Below are positions 26,488 to 34,930 of a stretch of 64,000 bases of DNA, piece after piece; the stretch's first letter is position 1; the number at the start of each line of letters is the position of its first letter. The position numbers were made by a program, and so were the translations under genes. The DNA lies in NCBI GenBank assembly GCA_011390935.1, contig JAABRL010000024.1, positions 1 to 64,000 of the forward strand, in the 5' to 3' direction. The DNA is from Gemmatimonas sp. Lineage in GTDB: Bacteria > Gemmatimonadota > Gemmatimonadetes > Gemmatimonadales > Gemmatimonadaceae. The notes under the pieces are model-generated. The model ran no database searches. It saw only the letters and a list, made by a program, of their open reading frames with translations, and was not told the DNA's origin.

Positions 26488-27870
26488 CTATTCGGCCACG
26501 CGCACGGTCTTCACGTTCATGAACTCGCGAAAGCCCGGCGTACCGAGCTCGCGTCCCATCCCCGACTGCTTGATGCCGCCAAAGGGGACCCGTGGTTCGG
26601 ACACCACCATCTCGTTCACGAACACCATGCCGGCATCGAGCTCCGCCACGAAGCGCGCGGCGTGCTGCGGATCACGCGTCCACACGCTGGCGCCCAGCCC
26701 GTAGCGCGTGGCGTTCGCACGCTCGAGCGCTGCATCGGTGTCGGCGACTCGAAACACCGAGGCCACGGGGCCGAAGATCTCGTCGTCCGCTGCGGGTGAT
26801 CCATCGGGGATATCCACCAGCACGGTGGGTGGATAGAAGAAGCCGGGACCTGCGGGTACGGTCGCTTGTGCAACGACACGTGCACCCGCGTCGATCGAAC
26901 GTTGCACCTGCCTGGCAACGTCATCCCGCATGGTGCGCGTCGCCATCGGGCCCACGTCGGTGCGCGGGTCCATCGGGTCGCCCACTCGCAGCGTGCGCAC
27001 GAGCCGCGAGAAGTGCGCAAGGAACTCGTCATACACCGGCTCGCACACGACGAAGCGTTTGGCGGCAATGCACGACTGCCCGTTGTTGAGCATGCGACTG
27101 GTCGCGGCGGCGCGAGCCGCGCGCTCCACATCGGCATCGGCCAGCACGATGAACGGATCGCTGCCGCCGAGTTCGAGCACCACTTTCTTCAGGTGCTTGC
27201 CCGCCGCCTCGGCCACACTCGCGCCAGCGCCTTCGCTGCCGGTGAGCGTGACGCCGGCAATGCGTGGACTCGCGATCACAGCTGCGATCTGTTCGCTGCT
27301 GGCGAGCAGCAGGGGGGTGATCGCCGCTGGCACACCGGTCTCGTGTGCCGCCTGCGCCAGAATCGCATGCAACTGCTGCGCACAGCCCGGCACGGATGAC
27401 GCCGGCTTGTGCACCACGCCGTTGCCCGCGAGCACATTGGGGACGATCACGCGCATCGCTTGCCAATACGGAAAGTTCCACGGCATGACGGCGAGCACGA
27501 GACCAAGCGGCTGGTACTCCACACGCCATGCGCCGAGCGCGTCCTCGGTGATGCGCTCGGGAGCCAGGGCGCGTGCCGCGAGCTGCACGGCGCGTTCGCA
27601 CAGCAGCGCACACTTGTCCACCTCGGCGCGGGACGCGGCAATGGTCTTGCCCATTTCGCGCGTCGCGCACTCCGCGAGCGCGTCGCGCGATTCCGTGAGC
27701 AGGGCGCCAACGCGTTCGATGAACGCCGAGCGCTGCGTCAGGGAACGACGGCGCCACTCGCGTTGCGCGGTGTACGCGTCATCAAGACAGCGTGCGATGC
27801 CGCGTTCGTCGAGTGACTCCACCTCGGCCAACGGGACATCGCGATACGGATCGGTCGCACGGAACGCCAT
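26488..27870 (-). CDS. NAD(P)-dependent aldehyde dehydrogenase, succinate-semialdehyde type
   Basis: A 460-residue member of the ALDH superfamily resembling short SSADH (GabD1/Sad). Visible motifs are MPWNFPYWQA, the catalytic-base region VVLELGGSDPFIVL and the nucleophile NNGQSCIAAKRF, with C-terminal VPFGGIKQSGMGREL. It would oxidise succinate semialdehyde or a similar short aldehyde to the acid. It is convergent with the kinase gene (29-base gap) and follows a diguanylate cyclase gene in the same direction. No GABA aminotransferase is nearby, so the substrate is not fixed by context. Confidence 0.88.
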   Translation of the reverse strand: MAFRATDPYRDVPLAEVESLDERGIARCLDDAYTAQREWRRRSLTQRSAFIERVGALLTESRDALAECATREMGKTIAASRAEVDKCALLCERAVQLAARALAPERITEDALGAWRVEYQPLGLVLAVMPWNFPYWQAMRVIVPNVLAGNGVVHKPASSVPGCAQQLHAILAQAAHETGVPAAITPLLLASSEQIAAVIASPRIAGVTLTGSEGAGASVAEAAGKHLKKVVLELGGSDPFIVLADADVERAARAAATSRMLNNGQSCIAAKRFVVCEPVYDEFLAHFSRLVRTLRVGDPMDPRTDVGPMATRTMRDDVARQVQRSIDAGARVVAQATVPAGPGFFYPPTVLVDIPDGSPAADDEIFGPVASVFRVADTDAALERANATRYGLGASVWTRDPQHAARFVAELDAGMVFVNEMVVSEPRVPFGGIKQSGMGRELGTPGFREFMNVKTVRVAE

Positions 27871-27877
27871 GACGAAC

Positions 27878-27903
27878 TCGGGGAGGAGGGAACCACTCCC
27901 CGA
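27878..27903 (-). terminator. possible hairpin terminator after the diguanylate cyclase
   Basis: TCGGGGAG (27878-27885) and CTCCCCGA (27896-27903) pair perfectly around a 10-base loop, three bases past the cyclase stop and seven bases before the aldehyde dehydrogenase ATG on the same strand. No T-tract follows. It could instead hinder or tune translation of the downstream gene. Confidence 0.4.
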
Positions 27904-27906
27904 ACC

Positions 27907-29181
27907 CTAGGCCACCGAGGGCACTCCGGTCAACACCACCTCTCTCCCGGGGCGCGGCTTGTCACTGCGACCCACGGTCGCGCGTGCCTTGGGGGACCGG
28001 GTCGAGCGCGCGATGGACTCCATGGCGTCACGGGCGGCGCGACGGGCGCGCTTGGCGAGAAACAGGTCGCGGTCGGCTTCCTCGAGCAGTTCGGCGAGCG
28101 GCTGCGTGTTCGATGCGGGTACGTACACGCGTCCCACGCTCACGGCGAGCGAGGCCGGTAGCACGACCGAGTTGTTCACCGCTTCGAGACGTTCGGCGAT
28201 GCGCGTGCGGATGGTGTCTGCGCACTGGCCGATCGCATCGAGTGCGAGAATCGTGAACTCGTCACCACCCAGCCGCGACACGAGATCGGTCTCACGCACG
28301 CTGAGTCGGAGCGCTCGCGACACTTCCTGCAGCGCGCGGTCTCCGACCGCGTGCCCGTGCGTGTCGTTGATGGCCTTGAAGTCATCGCAATCCACGTAGA
28401 AGAGCACGCTGTCCTGCCCCAGTCGACGCGCCGTGTCGAGCTGCGAGGTGGCGTGCTCCAGAAAGCCGCGACGGTTCAGGAGGCCGGTGAGGGCGTCGGT
28501 GCTCGAGACGCGGCTCAGGCGACGCGACTCCTTCTTCCGCTCGCGAATATCGGTGAGCGTGAGGGCGAGGCCGTCGTCCACCTTTACGGCACGCACCAGC
28601 AGCCACGAGGTGGCGACATGTCGGGGATGGGCACGCACTTCGGCGCGGTAGGTCGCACCGCTGCCGAGCGTGTCCACCAGGGCGTGAAAGAGCGCCGTCT
28701 GACTCGCCATGCTCGCCAACTCCGAGGTGCGCATACCGGTGACGGCTGGCACGTCGCGCCGAAACAGGGCGGCCGCGCGCATGTTGGCGTCGCTGACGCG
28801 GAAATCGATCACCTGTCCGTTCTCATCGCGAATCGGGTCGAGGTGCAGCACGCCGTCCTCGCTGTCCTGCACGGCCAGTCGCAGGCGGCGCTCCCGTGCC
28901 TGCAGCGCGATGAGGTCGCGCTCCTGCTGCTGCGTCTGCGAGTGCAGCACGAAGGTGTTGCTGGCCGTGAGTCCAAGCGCCAACGCGCCGGCCGCGACGC
29001 TGATCGCCAGGAAGGCAAGCGGACTGGCCGGCAGCAGGCGCAGTGTAGCCTCTACCACGAGGTCGGGGCGCGCCGAGGTGGACTCGGCGAACGGGACGAC
29101 CGCGTGAGCGCTGACCGGCCAGAGGGCGGCGAGCGTGAGGGCGAGCACGACAAAGGGAGTGCGAGCGAGCAGGGCAGGCAT
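27907..29181 (-). CDS. membrane-anchored diguanylate cyclase
   Basis: The 424-residue product makes the second messenger cyclic di-GMP from GTP. It starts MPALLARTPFVVLALTLAALWPVSAHA, a signal-like helix, and has a second helix near residues 55-80 (FLAISVAAGALALGLTASN). A coiled segment and a PAS-like domain follow, then a GGDEF domain with SSTDALTGLLNRRGF and the intact active site LGGDEF. No RxxD inhibitory site is evident before the GGDEF. The frame is open to 29280, but this ATG gives a clean signal sequence. The 13-base inverted repeat at 29302-29383 lies upstream. Confidence 0.9.
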   Translation of the reverse strand: MPALLARTPFVVLALTLAALWPVSAHAVVPFAESTSARPDLVVEATLRLLPASPLAFLAISVAAGALALGLTASNTFVLHSQTQQQERDLIALQARERRLRLAVQDSEDGVLHLDPIRDENGQVIDFRVSDANMRAAALFRRDVPAVTGMRTSELASMASQTALFHALVDTLGSGATYRAEVRAHPRHVATSWLLVRAVKVDDGLALTLTDIRERKKESRRLSRVSSTDALTGLLNRRGFLEHATSQLDTARRLGQDSVLFYVDCDDFKAINDTHGHAVGDRALQEVSRALRLSVRETDLVSRLGGDEFTILALDAIGQCADTIRTRIAERLEAVNNSVVLPASLAVSVGRVYVPASNTQPLAELLEEADRDLFLAKRARRAARDAMESIARSTRSPKARATVGRSDKPRPGREVVLTGVPSVA

Positions 29182-29301
29182 GGAGACGCGAGCGGAGTGA
29201 TGGTGCCACGACGGGAGGCAATGGGTAGGCGCCTCCGGACACTTCTTCGTATCGCAACGCTCGTGCCAGCCCGAATACACGCCGGAGGCGTTGTGGAAAA
29301 G

Positions 29302-29383
29302 ATCACACTCCGAAACGCAATCGTCAGTCAGACAATAATTTCACTGTTCTGGAACAACGAAAGCGAACACTTCGGAGTGTGAT
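29302..29383 (-). promoter_or_regulatory. paired 13-base inverted repeat upstream of the diguanylate cyclase gene
   Basis: ATCACACTCCGAA at 29302-29314 is repeated as its exact complement TTCGGAGTGTGAT at 29371-29383, with 56 AT-richer bases between. The spacing suits two operator sites for one dimeric regulator or a looping site more than a terminator. The gap lies upstream of the cyclase and downstream of actP. Confidence 0.5.
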
Positions 29384-29427
29384 GTCGCGTGCTGTGCCAA
29401 AGCTGCCGCTCGGCAGCTCTTGCCGTG

Positions 29428-30999
29428 TCAGTGAGCCAGCGGCGCGCGCTCCTCGTCGTCCGCGCCGAGCAACGTCCGGCGCTCGAGTGCCGCATAGCGT
29501 GCCGCCCCGTCCGCGTCCGGGCGAAGCAGCGACACCAGCATGCCCACCGCGAACGAGATCGGCACCGAGAGGAGCGCCGGATTGCGCAGCGGGAAGATGG
29601 CGCGGTCGTGGTGCAGCAGATCCACCTGAATCGCGGGCGAGAGCGTGATCAGCAGGACGGTGGCCAGGGTGCCCACGATCATGCTCGCCGCGGCGCCCGC
29701 GGTACTGGTGCGCCGCCAGAACACGGCCAGCAGCAGGGCGGGGAAGTTGCCGCTCGCCGCGATGGCGAAGGCCAGCCCCACCATGAAGGCCACGTTCTGC
29801 CCCTTGAACACCACGCCCAGCGCGATCGCGATGAGGGCCAGCACGACGGTGGCCACGCGCGCCACGAGCAGCTCCTCGCCCGGACGCGGATTGCCGCGTC
29901 GCACCACGCTCGCCCACAGGTCGTGCGAAATCGCGGCCGCGCCGCTGAGCGCGAGCCCGGCCACGACGGCCAGAATCGTCGCAAACGCGACCGCCGCGAT
30001 GAAACCGAGGAACGGACGTCCGCCGAGCAGCTCGGCCAGCAGCGGGGCCGCCATGTTGCCACCGGCATCCACGCTGCGAATGACATCGGGGCCCACCAGC
30101 ACCATGGCACCGAAGCCGAGAATGAAGGTGAGCAGGTAGAACAATCCGATCAGTCCGGTGGCAAAGAACACCGACCGGCGGGCCGCGCGCGCGTCCGGCA
30201 CGGTGTAGAAGCGCATGAGAATGTGCGGCAGCCCCGCCGTGCCGAACATGAGTGCGATGCCGAGCGAGATGGCATCGAGCGGATTCTGCACGAGCTGTCC
30301 GGGGGCGAGCACGCCGTCGCCGTACTGTTCGGCAGCGGCAGCGAACAGGGCCAGCGGCGAATAGTTGAACTGCGCCAGCACCATGAGCGCGAGCATCGCG
30401 GCGCCGCCCAACAGCAGCACGGCCTTCACGATCTGCACCCATGTGGTGGCGAGCATGCCGCCGAAGAGCACATAGGCCATCATGGCGAAGCCCACGCCCA
30501 CCACGGCGAGTTCGTACGGCACGCCGAGCAGCAGGCGAATGAGTCCGCCTGCGCCCACCATTTGGGCAATCAGATAGAACGTGATCGTGGCCAGCGTGCC
30601 CACCGCGGCCGCGATGCGCACCGGACGCGGGTTCAAGCGAGCCGCGACGACATCGGCGAAAGTGTACCGCCCCAGATTGCGCAGTGGTTCGGCCACGAGG
30701 AACAGCACCACTGGCCACCCCACGAGCCAGCCGGTGGAATACAGCAGCCCATCGAAGCCTGACGTGGCCACCAGCCCGGCGATGCCGAGAAACGACGCGG
30801 CGCTCATGTAGTCGCCGGCCAGCGCGAGGCCGTTCTGTCCCGCGGTCACGGAGCGACCGGCGGCATAGAAATCGTCGGTGGTGCGCGTGCGGCGCGCCGC
30901 CCAATACGTGATGCTCAGTGTGGCGGAAATGAACACCGCGAAAAACGCGATCGCGACGCCGTTCGGTTCGCCAATGCTGGTGGTGGCCTGCGCGATCAT
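29428..30999 (-). CDS. actP: sodium/acetate symporter ActP-like
   Basis: A 523-residue solute:sodium symporter with about 13 membrane helices. Typical of ActP are [64 protein letters not shown] (here split by context) and [26 protein letters not shown]. It imports acetate or related short carboxylates with Na+. Its ATG overlaps the stop of the DUF485 gene (ATGA), the usual yjcH-actP arrangement. No acetyl-CoA synthetase gene is in the window. Confidence 0.9.
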   Translation of the reverse strand: MIAQATTSIGEPNGVAIAFFAVFISATLSITYWAARRTRTTDDFYAAGRSVTAGQNGLALAGDYMSAASFLGIAGLVATSGFDGLLYSTGWLVGWPVVLFLVAEPLRNLGRYTFADVVAARLNPRPVRIAAAVGTLATITFYLIAQMVGAGGLIRLLLGVPYELAVVGVGFAMMAYVLFGGMLATTWVQIVKAVLLLGGAAMLALMVLAQFNYSPLALFAAAAEQYGDGVLAPGQLVQNPLDAISLGIALMFGTAGLPHILMRFYTVPDARAARRSVFFATGLIGLFYLLTFILGFGAMVLVGPDVIRSVDAGGNMAAPLLAELLGGRPFLGFIAAVAFATILAVVAGLALSGAAAISHDLWASVVRRGNPRPGEELLVARVATVVLALIAIALGVVFKGQNVAFMVGLAFAIAASGNFPALLLAVFWRRTSTAGAAASMIVGTLATVLLITLSPAIQVDLLHHDRAIFPLRNPALLSVPISFAVGMLVSLLRPDADGAARYAALERRTLLGADDEERAPLAH

Positions 31000-31334
31000 G
31001 CGGAACGCCCCGAGCCGGACGTCTTCGCGGCCACGCGCCGCGACTCGTCAAGGTCACGACGCTGTTCAGCGACCATGGGGTCGTACACGGCGTTGGCCCA
31101 GCGCACGTACACCCACGTGAGCAGCCACGCGGCGACGATCACGAGGGCACCGAGCAGCACGCCGAGCGACAGCCCCGGCACAAGGCGTTGCCCGAGGCGC
31201 TCGGGGGCCCACGCCACCAGCGACAGGAAGCCGAAGTACACCACCATCATGGTGGCGGTGAGTGTGCCAGCCAGCCGCCAGCGGGTCCGCGCCACGGCGC
31301 GCATGCGTTCGAGAGACGTCGAGGGGGAAGCCAT
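30996..31334 (-). CDS. DUF485 small membrane protein (YjcH-like)
   Basis: A 112-residue protein with two membrane helices (about 27-50 and 65-90), a basic start [21 protein letters not shown] and a charged C-terminus. Proteins of this family are almost always encoded directly before ActP, as here with a four-base overlap, and are thought to act with the symporter. The longer open frame to 31439 is ignored because the family starts at this Met. It is divergent from the VKOR gene, with a 146-base intergenic region. Confidence 0.86.
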   Translation of the reverse strand: MASPSTSLERMRAVARTRWRLAGTLTATMMVVYFGFLSLVAWAPERLGQRLVPGLSLGVLLGALVIVAAWLLTWVYVRWANAVYDPMVAEQRRDLDESRRVAAKTSGSGRSA

Positions 31335-31480
31335 GGGGCGGCAAGCTACGGGCCGCACGTCGCGGGGCAAGGCGTTGAGAGTGTCGTGGCCACACGAGAT
31401 GCCCGCCGCTGTTGCGACGGACCTTCTCCACAGTGACAATTCAGGGATTGCCGTGCGCTGGTTTCCCTGTCCCCTCTGTG

Positions 31481-31912
31481 ATGCAACGCATGCTCATTGC
31501 GCTCGCCAGCCTGGTCTCGGGCATGGTGGCGCTCTATCTGCACCTCTGGAAAATCGGCAAGGCCGGCTCGCTGGCCTGCGGCGGCACCGGCGGCTGCGCC
31601 TTTGTGCAGGGGAGCAAATACGGCTGGTTTCTGGGCATCGACGTCGCGCTCATCGGCACGATCGGCTACGCGCTGATCTTCGTGGTGGCCTTCATGGGCA
31701 CCACGTCGCGCTGGGCCGACGACCCGCTCATCACGCGCGCGCTGCAGCTGCTCATCTGGCCCGCGGTGCTGTTCACGCTCCGCCTCAAGTGGGCGGAGTT
31801 CGTGATCCTCAAGTCGTTCTGTCCGTGGTGCGCGGTCTCCGCGGTCACGATCACGCTGTGCGCGATTCTGGTCACGCTCGACGCAAAGCGTCTATCGGTG
31901 GCAGAGTCCTGA
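31481..31912 (+). CDS. vitamin K epoxide reductase-family membrane protein
   Basis: A 143-residue protein with four membrane helices. VKOR homologues in bacteria reoxidise DsbA-like thiol oxidases using quinone. The cysteine pair in the first loop (CGGTGGC) and the CPWC motif in the last part (KSFCPWCAVSAVTITL) are those required for quinone-linked disulfide relay. A TTG start at 31412 is possible, but the ATG gives a normal first helix. It is convergent with a thioredoxin-fold gene eight bases away that is a likely redox partner. Confidence 0.88.
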   Translation: MQRMLIALASLVSGMVALYLHLWKIGKAGSLACGGTGGCAFVQGSKYGWFLGIDVALIGTIGYALIFVVAFMGTTSRWADDPLITRALQLLIWPAVLFTLRLKWAEFVILKSFCPWCAVSAVTITLCAILVTLDAKRLSVAES

Positions 31913-31920
31913 GCGCAGCG

Positions 31921-32658
31921 TCAGTTCGCGAGCACGGGTGCAGCGCGCTCACCGAGCATCACGTCAAACCACGTCGCCAATCGCTCGGCGCCCGGGTAAC
32001 CGGCCATGGTGCCGCGAATGCGCCCCTCGCCGTCGACCGCCACGAATGTCGGCGTGCCGCGATACCGGAAGGTGAGCAGCACCTGTGACTGCGACGTGGC
32101 CGGGCCGAGCGGCACCGCGCCCCGAATGTTGGCGTCGGCGAGCATCGGCAAGCCGTCGTTGGCCCCTTCGAGCGTGAGCATGCGCAGACGCGACGCGCTG
32201 CGCCCGTTGGCGTACTGTCCGAGATCGCGCAGCGCGATCTTGCAGTACCCGCAGGTGCGCGAGTTGATCATGACGATGGCGGGTTCACCATCGTTCACGA
32301 TCGGCACGGTGTTGCCATTGATGTCGCGCACGGGAAACACGCCGAGTCCTTGCCGACTCTTGGCCAATGAACCGGCCGGTGCATCGCTGGCGAGTGCCAC
32401 CACCGTTTCCGCGGCCTCGTTGATCACCGCATCGCCGACCGCCGTGGTGGCGGTCGCCGAGGCCGCTGGCGGGGCAAGCAGTCGGTCGCGCAACCCGAAC
32501 ACCACGGCCAGTACCAACGCGCCGCCGGCGAGCACCATGAGCGCGTCGCGTCCCCACCGGCTGGACGTGCCGCCAGGGGGTGGGGCATCAGCGTCACCCG
32601 GAACGGGCGATGCGTCGTCCCGCGGTGTTCCGCGGTCGAAGGGCTCGGTAGGTTCCAT
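31921..32658 (-). CDS. membrane-anchored thioredoxin-fold protein
   Basis: The 245-residue product has a cytoplasmic Pro/Asp-rich N-terminus, one helix (about 39-60, ALMVLAGGALVLAVVFGL) and a periplasmic thioredoxin-like domain. The CGYC active site is in MINSRTCGYCKIAL and the cis-Pro loop is RYRGTPTFVAVDG. It could be the DsbA-like oxidase or a thiol reductase served by the VKOR protein encoded convergently. The ATG is only three bases from the ATG of the divergent ubiE-like gene, so the promoters must lie inside the opposite coding regions, unless that gene starts later. Confidence 0.85.
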   Translation of the reverse strand: MEPTEPFDRGTPRDDASPVPGDADAPPPGGTSSRWGRDALMVLAGGALVLAVVFGLRDRLLAPPAASATATTAVGDAVINEAAETVVALASDAPAGSLAKSRQGLGVFPVRDINGNTVPIVNDGEPAIVMINSRTCGYCKIALRDLGQYANGRSASRLRMLTLEGANDGLPMLADANIRGAVPLGPATSQSQVLLTFRYRGTPTFVAVDGEGRIRGTMAGYPGAERLATWFDVMLGERAAPVLAN

Positions 32659-32661
32659 GCC

Positions 32662-33528
32662 ATGAAAGATCGCACATCGGCCCCCCGGTCGGCACCCTTC
32701 GGCGGACCGGCGCCCATGGGGCCCGCCGATGCCCGCGCCCTCGCGGCCATGGATGTGGACGCCTACCTCGCCGATCCGTCGCGCAAGCAGGCGTTCGTGA
32801 CGCCCATGTTCGACGTGATCGCGCCGCGGTACGACGATTTCACACGACTCTTCTCCTTCGGCATGGACGCGCGGTGGAAAGCGCAGGCCATTCGCGAGGC
32901 CGCGAGCGCGCTCAATCGGGTGGTGCAGGCGAGTCCGACGGGCCACGCGCCGATCGCCGTTGACCTCGCCTGTGGTACGGGCGACCTGGCCATCGGTGTG
33001 GCCAGGGCTGCGCGGCAGCTCCACCCCACCCTGCACGTGCTCGGCGTGGATGCGGCGGTGGAAATGGTGCGCCATGCGCAGCGGCGTCTCACCGGTGTAG
33101 ACGCCGATGCGGCGAGCATGGTGCACGTTGCGCACGGCGACATGACGTCGATTGCCCTCGCCGATGGTGCCGCGTCGCTCGTCACGGCAGGGTATGCGGT
33201 GCGTAACGCCCCCGACGCCACGCTGGCCATTCGTGAAGCCGCGCGGGTACTACGCCCGGGCGGTACCTACGTCACCCTCGACTTCTATCGACCGGTGTTC
33301 GCACCGTGGCGCATGGCGCTGCTCGCCTATCTGCGTGTGGCTGGCGATGTCGTGGGGTGGACCTGGCACCGTTCCCCGGTGGTATACGGCTACATTGCGC
33401 GTTCGATCGATCATTTCATGTCGTGGCAGGCATTCTCGGCGCAGCTCACGGCGCACGGTTTTCGGGTGCGCACCGTGAACCGTTGGTTGGGCGGTGGTGT
33501 CGCATTGCATGTCGCCGAGCGCCTGTAG
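32662..33528 (+). CDS. ubiE: UbiE/MenG-type quinone C-methyltransferase
   Basis: A class I SAM-dependent methyltransferase of 288 residues. Motif I is AVDLACGTGDLA, then GVDAAVEMV and the UbiE signature region REAARVLRPGGTYVTLDFYRP and GYIARSIDHFMS. It would perform the last C-methylation in menaquinone (or ubiquinone) synthesis. The first 29 residues are low-complexity; an ATG at 32749 (MDVDAYLADPSRKQ) may be the true start and would leave room for divergent promoters. Its place next to VKOR and thioredoxin-fold genes groups quinone and disulfide functions. Confidence 0.85.
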   Translation: MKDRTSAPRSAPFGGPAPMGPADARALAAMDVDAYLADPSRKQAFVTPMFDVIAPRYDDFTRLFSFGMDARWKAQAIREAASALNRVVQASPTGHAPIAVDLACGTGDLAIGVARAARQLHPTLHVLGVDAAVEMVRHAQRRLTGVDADAASMVHVAHGDMTSIALADGAASLVTAGYAVRNAPDATLAIREAARVLRPGGTYVTLDFYRPVFAPWRMALLAYLRVAGDVVGWTWHRSPVVYGYIARSIDHFMSWQAFSAQLTAHGFRVRTVNRWLGGGVALHVAERL

Positions 33529-33579
33529 CAGGCGCAGCCGTTGTCACGACCGACTTTCTTCCCGCTTCCGCGTCTCCTC

Positions 33580-34080
33580 ATGCGTCTTCGCCATGCCCTT
33601 CGTCCTGTCCGACTCGTCGCGTCGTTCGCCGTCGCCCTCGTGGCACTCGGCGCCTGCAGCAACTCCGATGCTGGCAACGTGAGCGGCCCCTCCGATCCGG
33701 CCACCGACGTCTTCGCGTCGTCCCTCGGCGTGAACCTCGCGGAGATGACGCAGGTGGCCGACCGTCTCTACGTGCAGGACCTCGCGGTCGGCTCCGGCGC
33801 CGAAGCCACCTCCGGCAGGCAGCTGCGCATGCGCTACACCGGGTGGCTGCGCACCGGTACGCAGTTCGACAGCAACACGTCGGCCAACGGCTTCGGGTTC
33901 GTGCTCGGCGTGGGGCAGGTGATTCAAGGGTGGGACATTGGCGTGGCCGGGATGAAGGTGGGCGGGCGCCGCCGCCTCGTGTTCGGATCGCAGTACGGCT
34001 ACGGTCCGCGCGGCAGCGGTCCGATCCCGGGCAACGCCACGCTCGTGTTCGACGTGGAGTTGGTGGCGGTCGTCAACTGA
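33580..34080 (+). CDS. FKBP-type peptidyl-prolyl isomerase lipoprotein
   Basis: The 166-residue product begins with a lipoprotein signal: basic start, hydrophobic stretch and lipobox LGAC, giving a lipidated Cys near residue 26. An FKBP domain follows (about 75-166) with RYTGWLRTGTQFDSN, VIQGWDIGVAGMKVGGRRRL, and YGYGPRGSGPIPGNATLVFDVEL, the substrate-pocket residues of active isomerases. It should assist folding of envelope proteins. An upstream TTG at 33541 would lengthen the signal region and is less likely. Confidence 0.92.
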   Translation: MRLRHALRPVRLVASFAVALVALGACSNSDAGNVSGPSDPATDVFASSLGVNLAEMTQVADRLYVQDLAVGSGAEATSGRQLRMRYTGWLRTGTQFDSNTSANGFGFVLGVGQVIQGWDIGVAGMKVGGRRRLVFGSQYGYGPRGSGPIPGNATLVFDVELVAVVN

Positions 34081-34098
34081 CGCCGGCGGCGACGGCGG

Positions 34099-34845
34099 TC
34101 AGGGAGCTGGAATCGACCCGACCGCCGTGGCCACGAGGTGCCCTGCCACGCGCGTCCAATAGCCCTGCACCGTGATGTGCCGGCCGGCGAACTCCGGCAG
34201 GGCGAGCCGCACCGCTACCGCCCCCGCGCCACCAGGAAACACCTCCACCTCCTGAAAGCGCACGTAGCGCTGCACATGCGGATCGATGGCCTTGTACACG
34301 GCCTCCTTCAGCGCAAACCGCAGCCGCACCGCTTCGCGATACGCCAACGCATCCGACGCGGCCAGCGGCTCGAGTTCATGCCGCTCGAGCGGCGTGAGAA
34401 TGCGTGGCGCGAGATCGGGGCGTGCGAGGTCGCGCTCATCGGGCGTCTCCTCCACATCCACGCCGATCGTATGCGCCGACGCTGTGGGTGTGGACACGAG
34501 CGCCACAGCCAGCCGTCGCTTGTGACTGACGCTGCCGATCGTGCCCGTCGGCATGCTCGGTGCACCACGCGGCGTCCGCAGCACGGGCGCATCCGCCTGC
34601 TCGGGGGCCACCGCCGCCAGACCGGCGCGCAGGGCGACGCGTCCGCCCACGAAGCTGAGGCGTCGCGGGCGTGCGAGCCCATCGGCCACCACCCACTCGT
34701 CGGAGCGCAACTGCGCGCGAACGGACGCCAGCGCGGCGTCGATTTCGGCGTCAGTGGACAGCGTTGGCAACGACACGGCCACGAGCGTGCCATGCGGCAG
34801 TGGCTGCTGCGCCACCAGCTGAAGAACTGTGTCGTTCGAATGCAT
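34099..34845 (-). CDS. 4'-phosphopantetheinyl transferase superfamily protein
   Basis: A 248-residue enzyme that would attach phosphopantetheine from CoA to a carrier protein. The Mg-binding motif IGVDVEETPDERD and the downstream FALKEAVYKAIDP are the paired signatures of EntD/Sfp-type transferases; SVSHKRRLAVALV precedes them. It is not next to any polyketide, peptide or fatty-acid synthase gene, so its carrier protein is unknown. It is convergent with the FKBP gene (18 bases) and divergent from the MFS gene. Confidence 0.87.
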   Translation of the reverse strand: MHSNDTVLQLVAQQPLPHGTLVAVSLPTLSTDAEIDAALASVRAQLRSDEWVVADGLARPRRLSFVGGRVALRAGLAAVAPEQADAPVLRTPRGAPSMPTGTIGSVSHKRRLAVALVSTPTASAHTIGVDVEETPDERDLARPDLAPRILTPLERHELEPLAASDALAYREAVRLRFALKEAVYKAIDPHVQRYVRFQEVEVFPGGAGAVAVRLALPEFAGRHITVQGYWTRVAGHLVATAVGSIPAP

Positions 34846-34930
34846 GGCGTAATCTCCCATCCGGGCGTGCACCATGCCAAGCTTCACCCATGATCGAACG
34901 CCGCGGTTCGCCCCCCTTCGGAGTCCCTGC

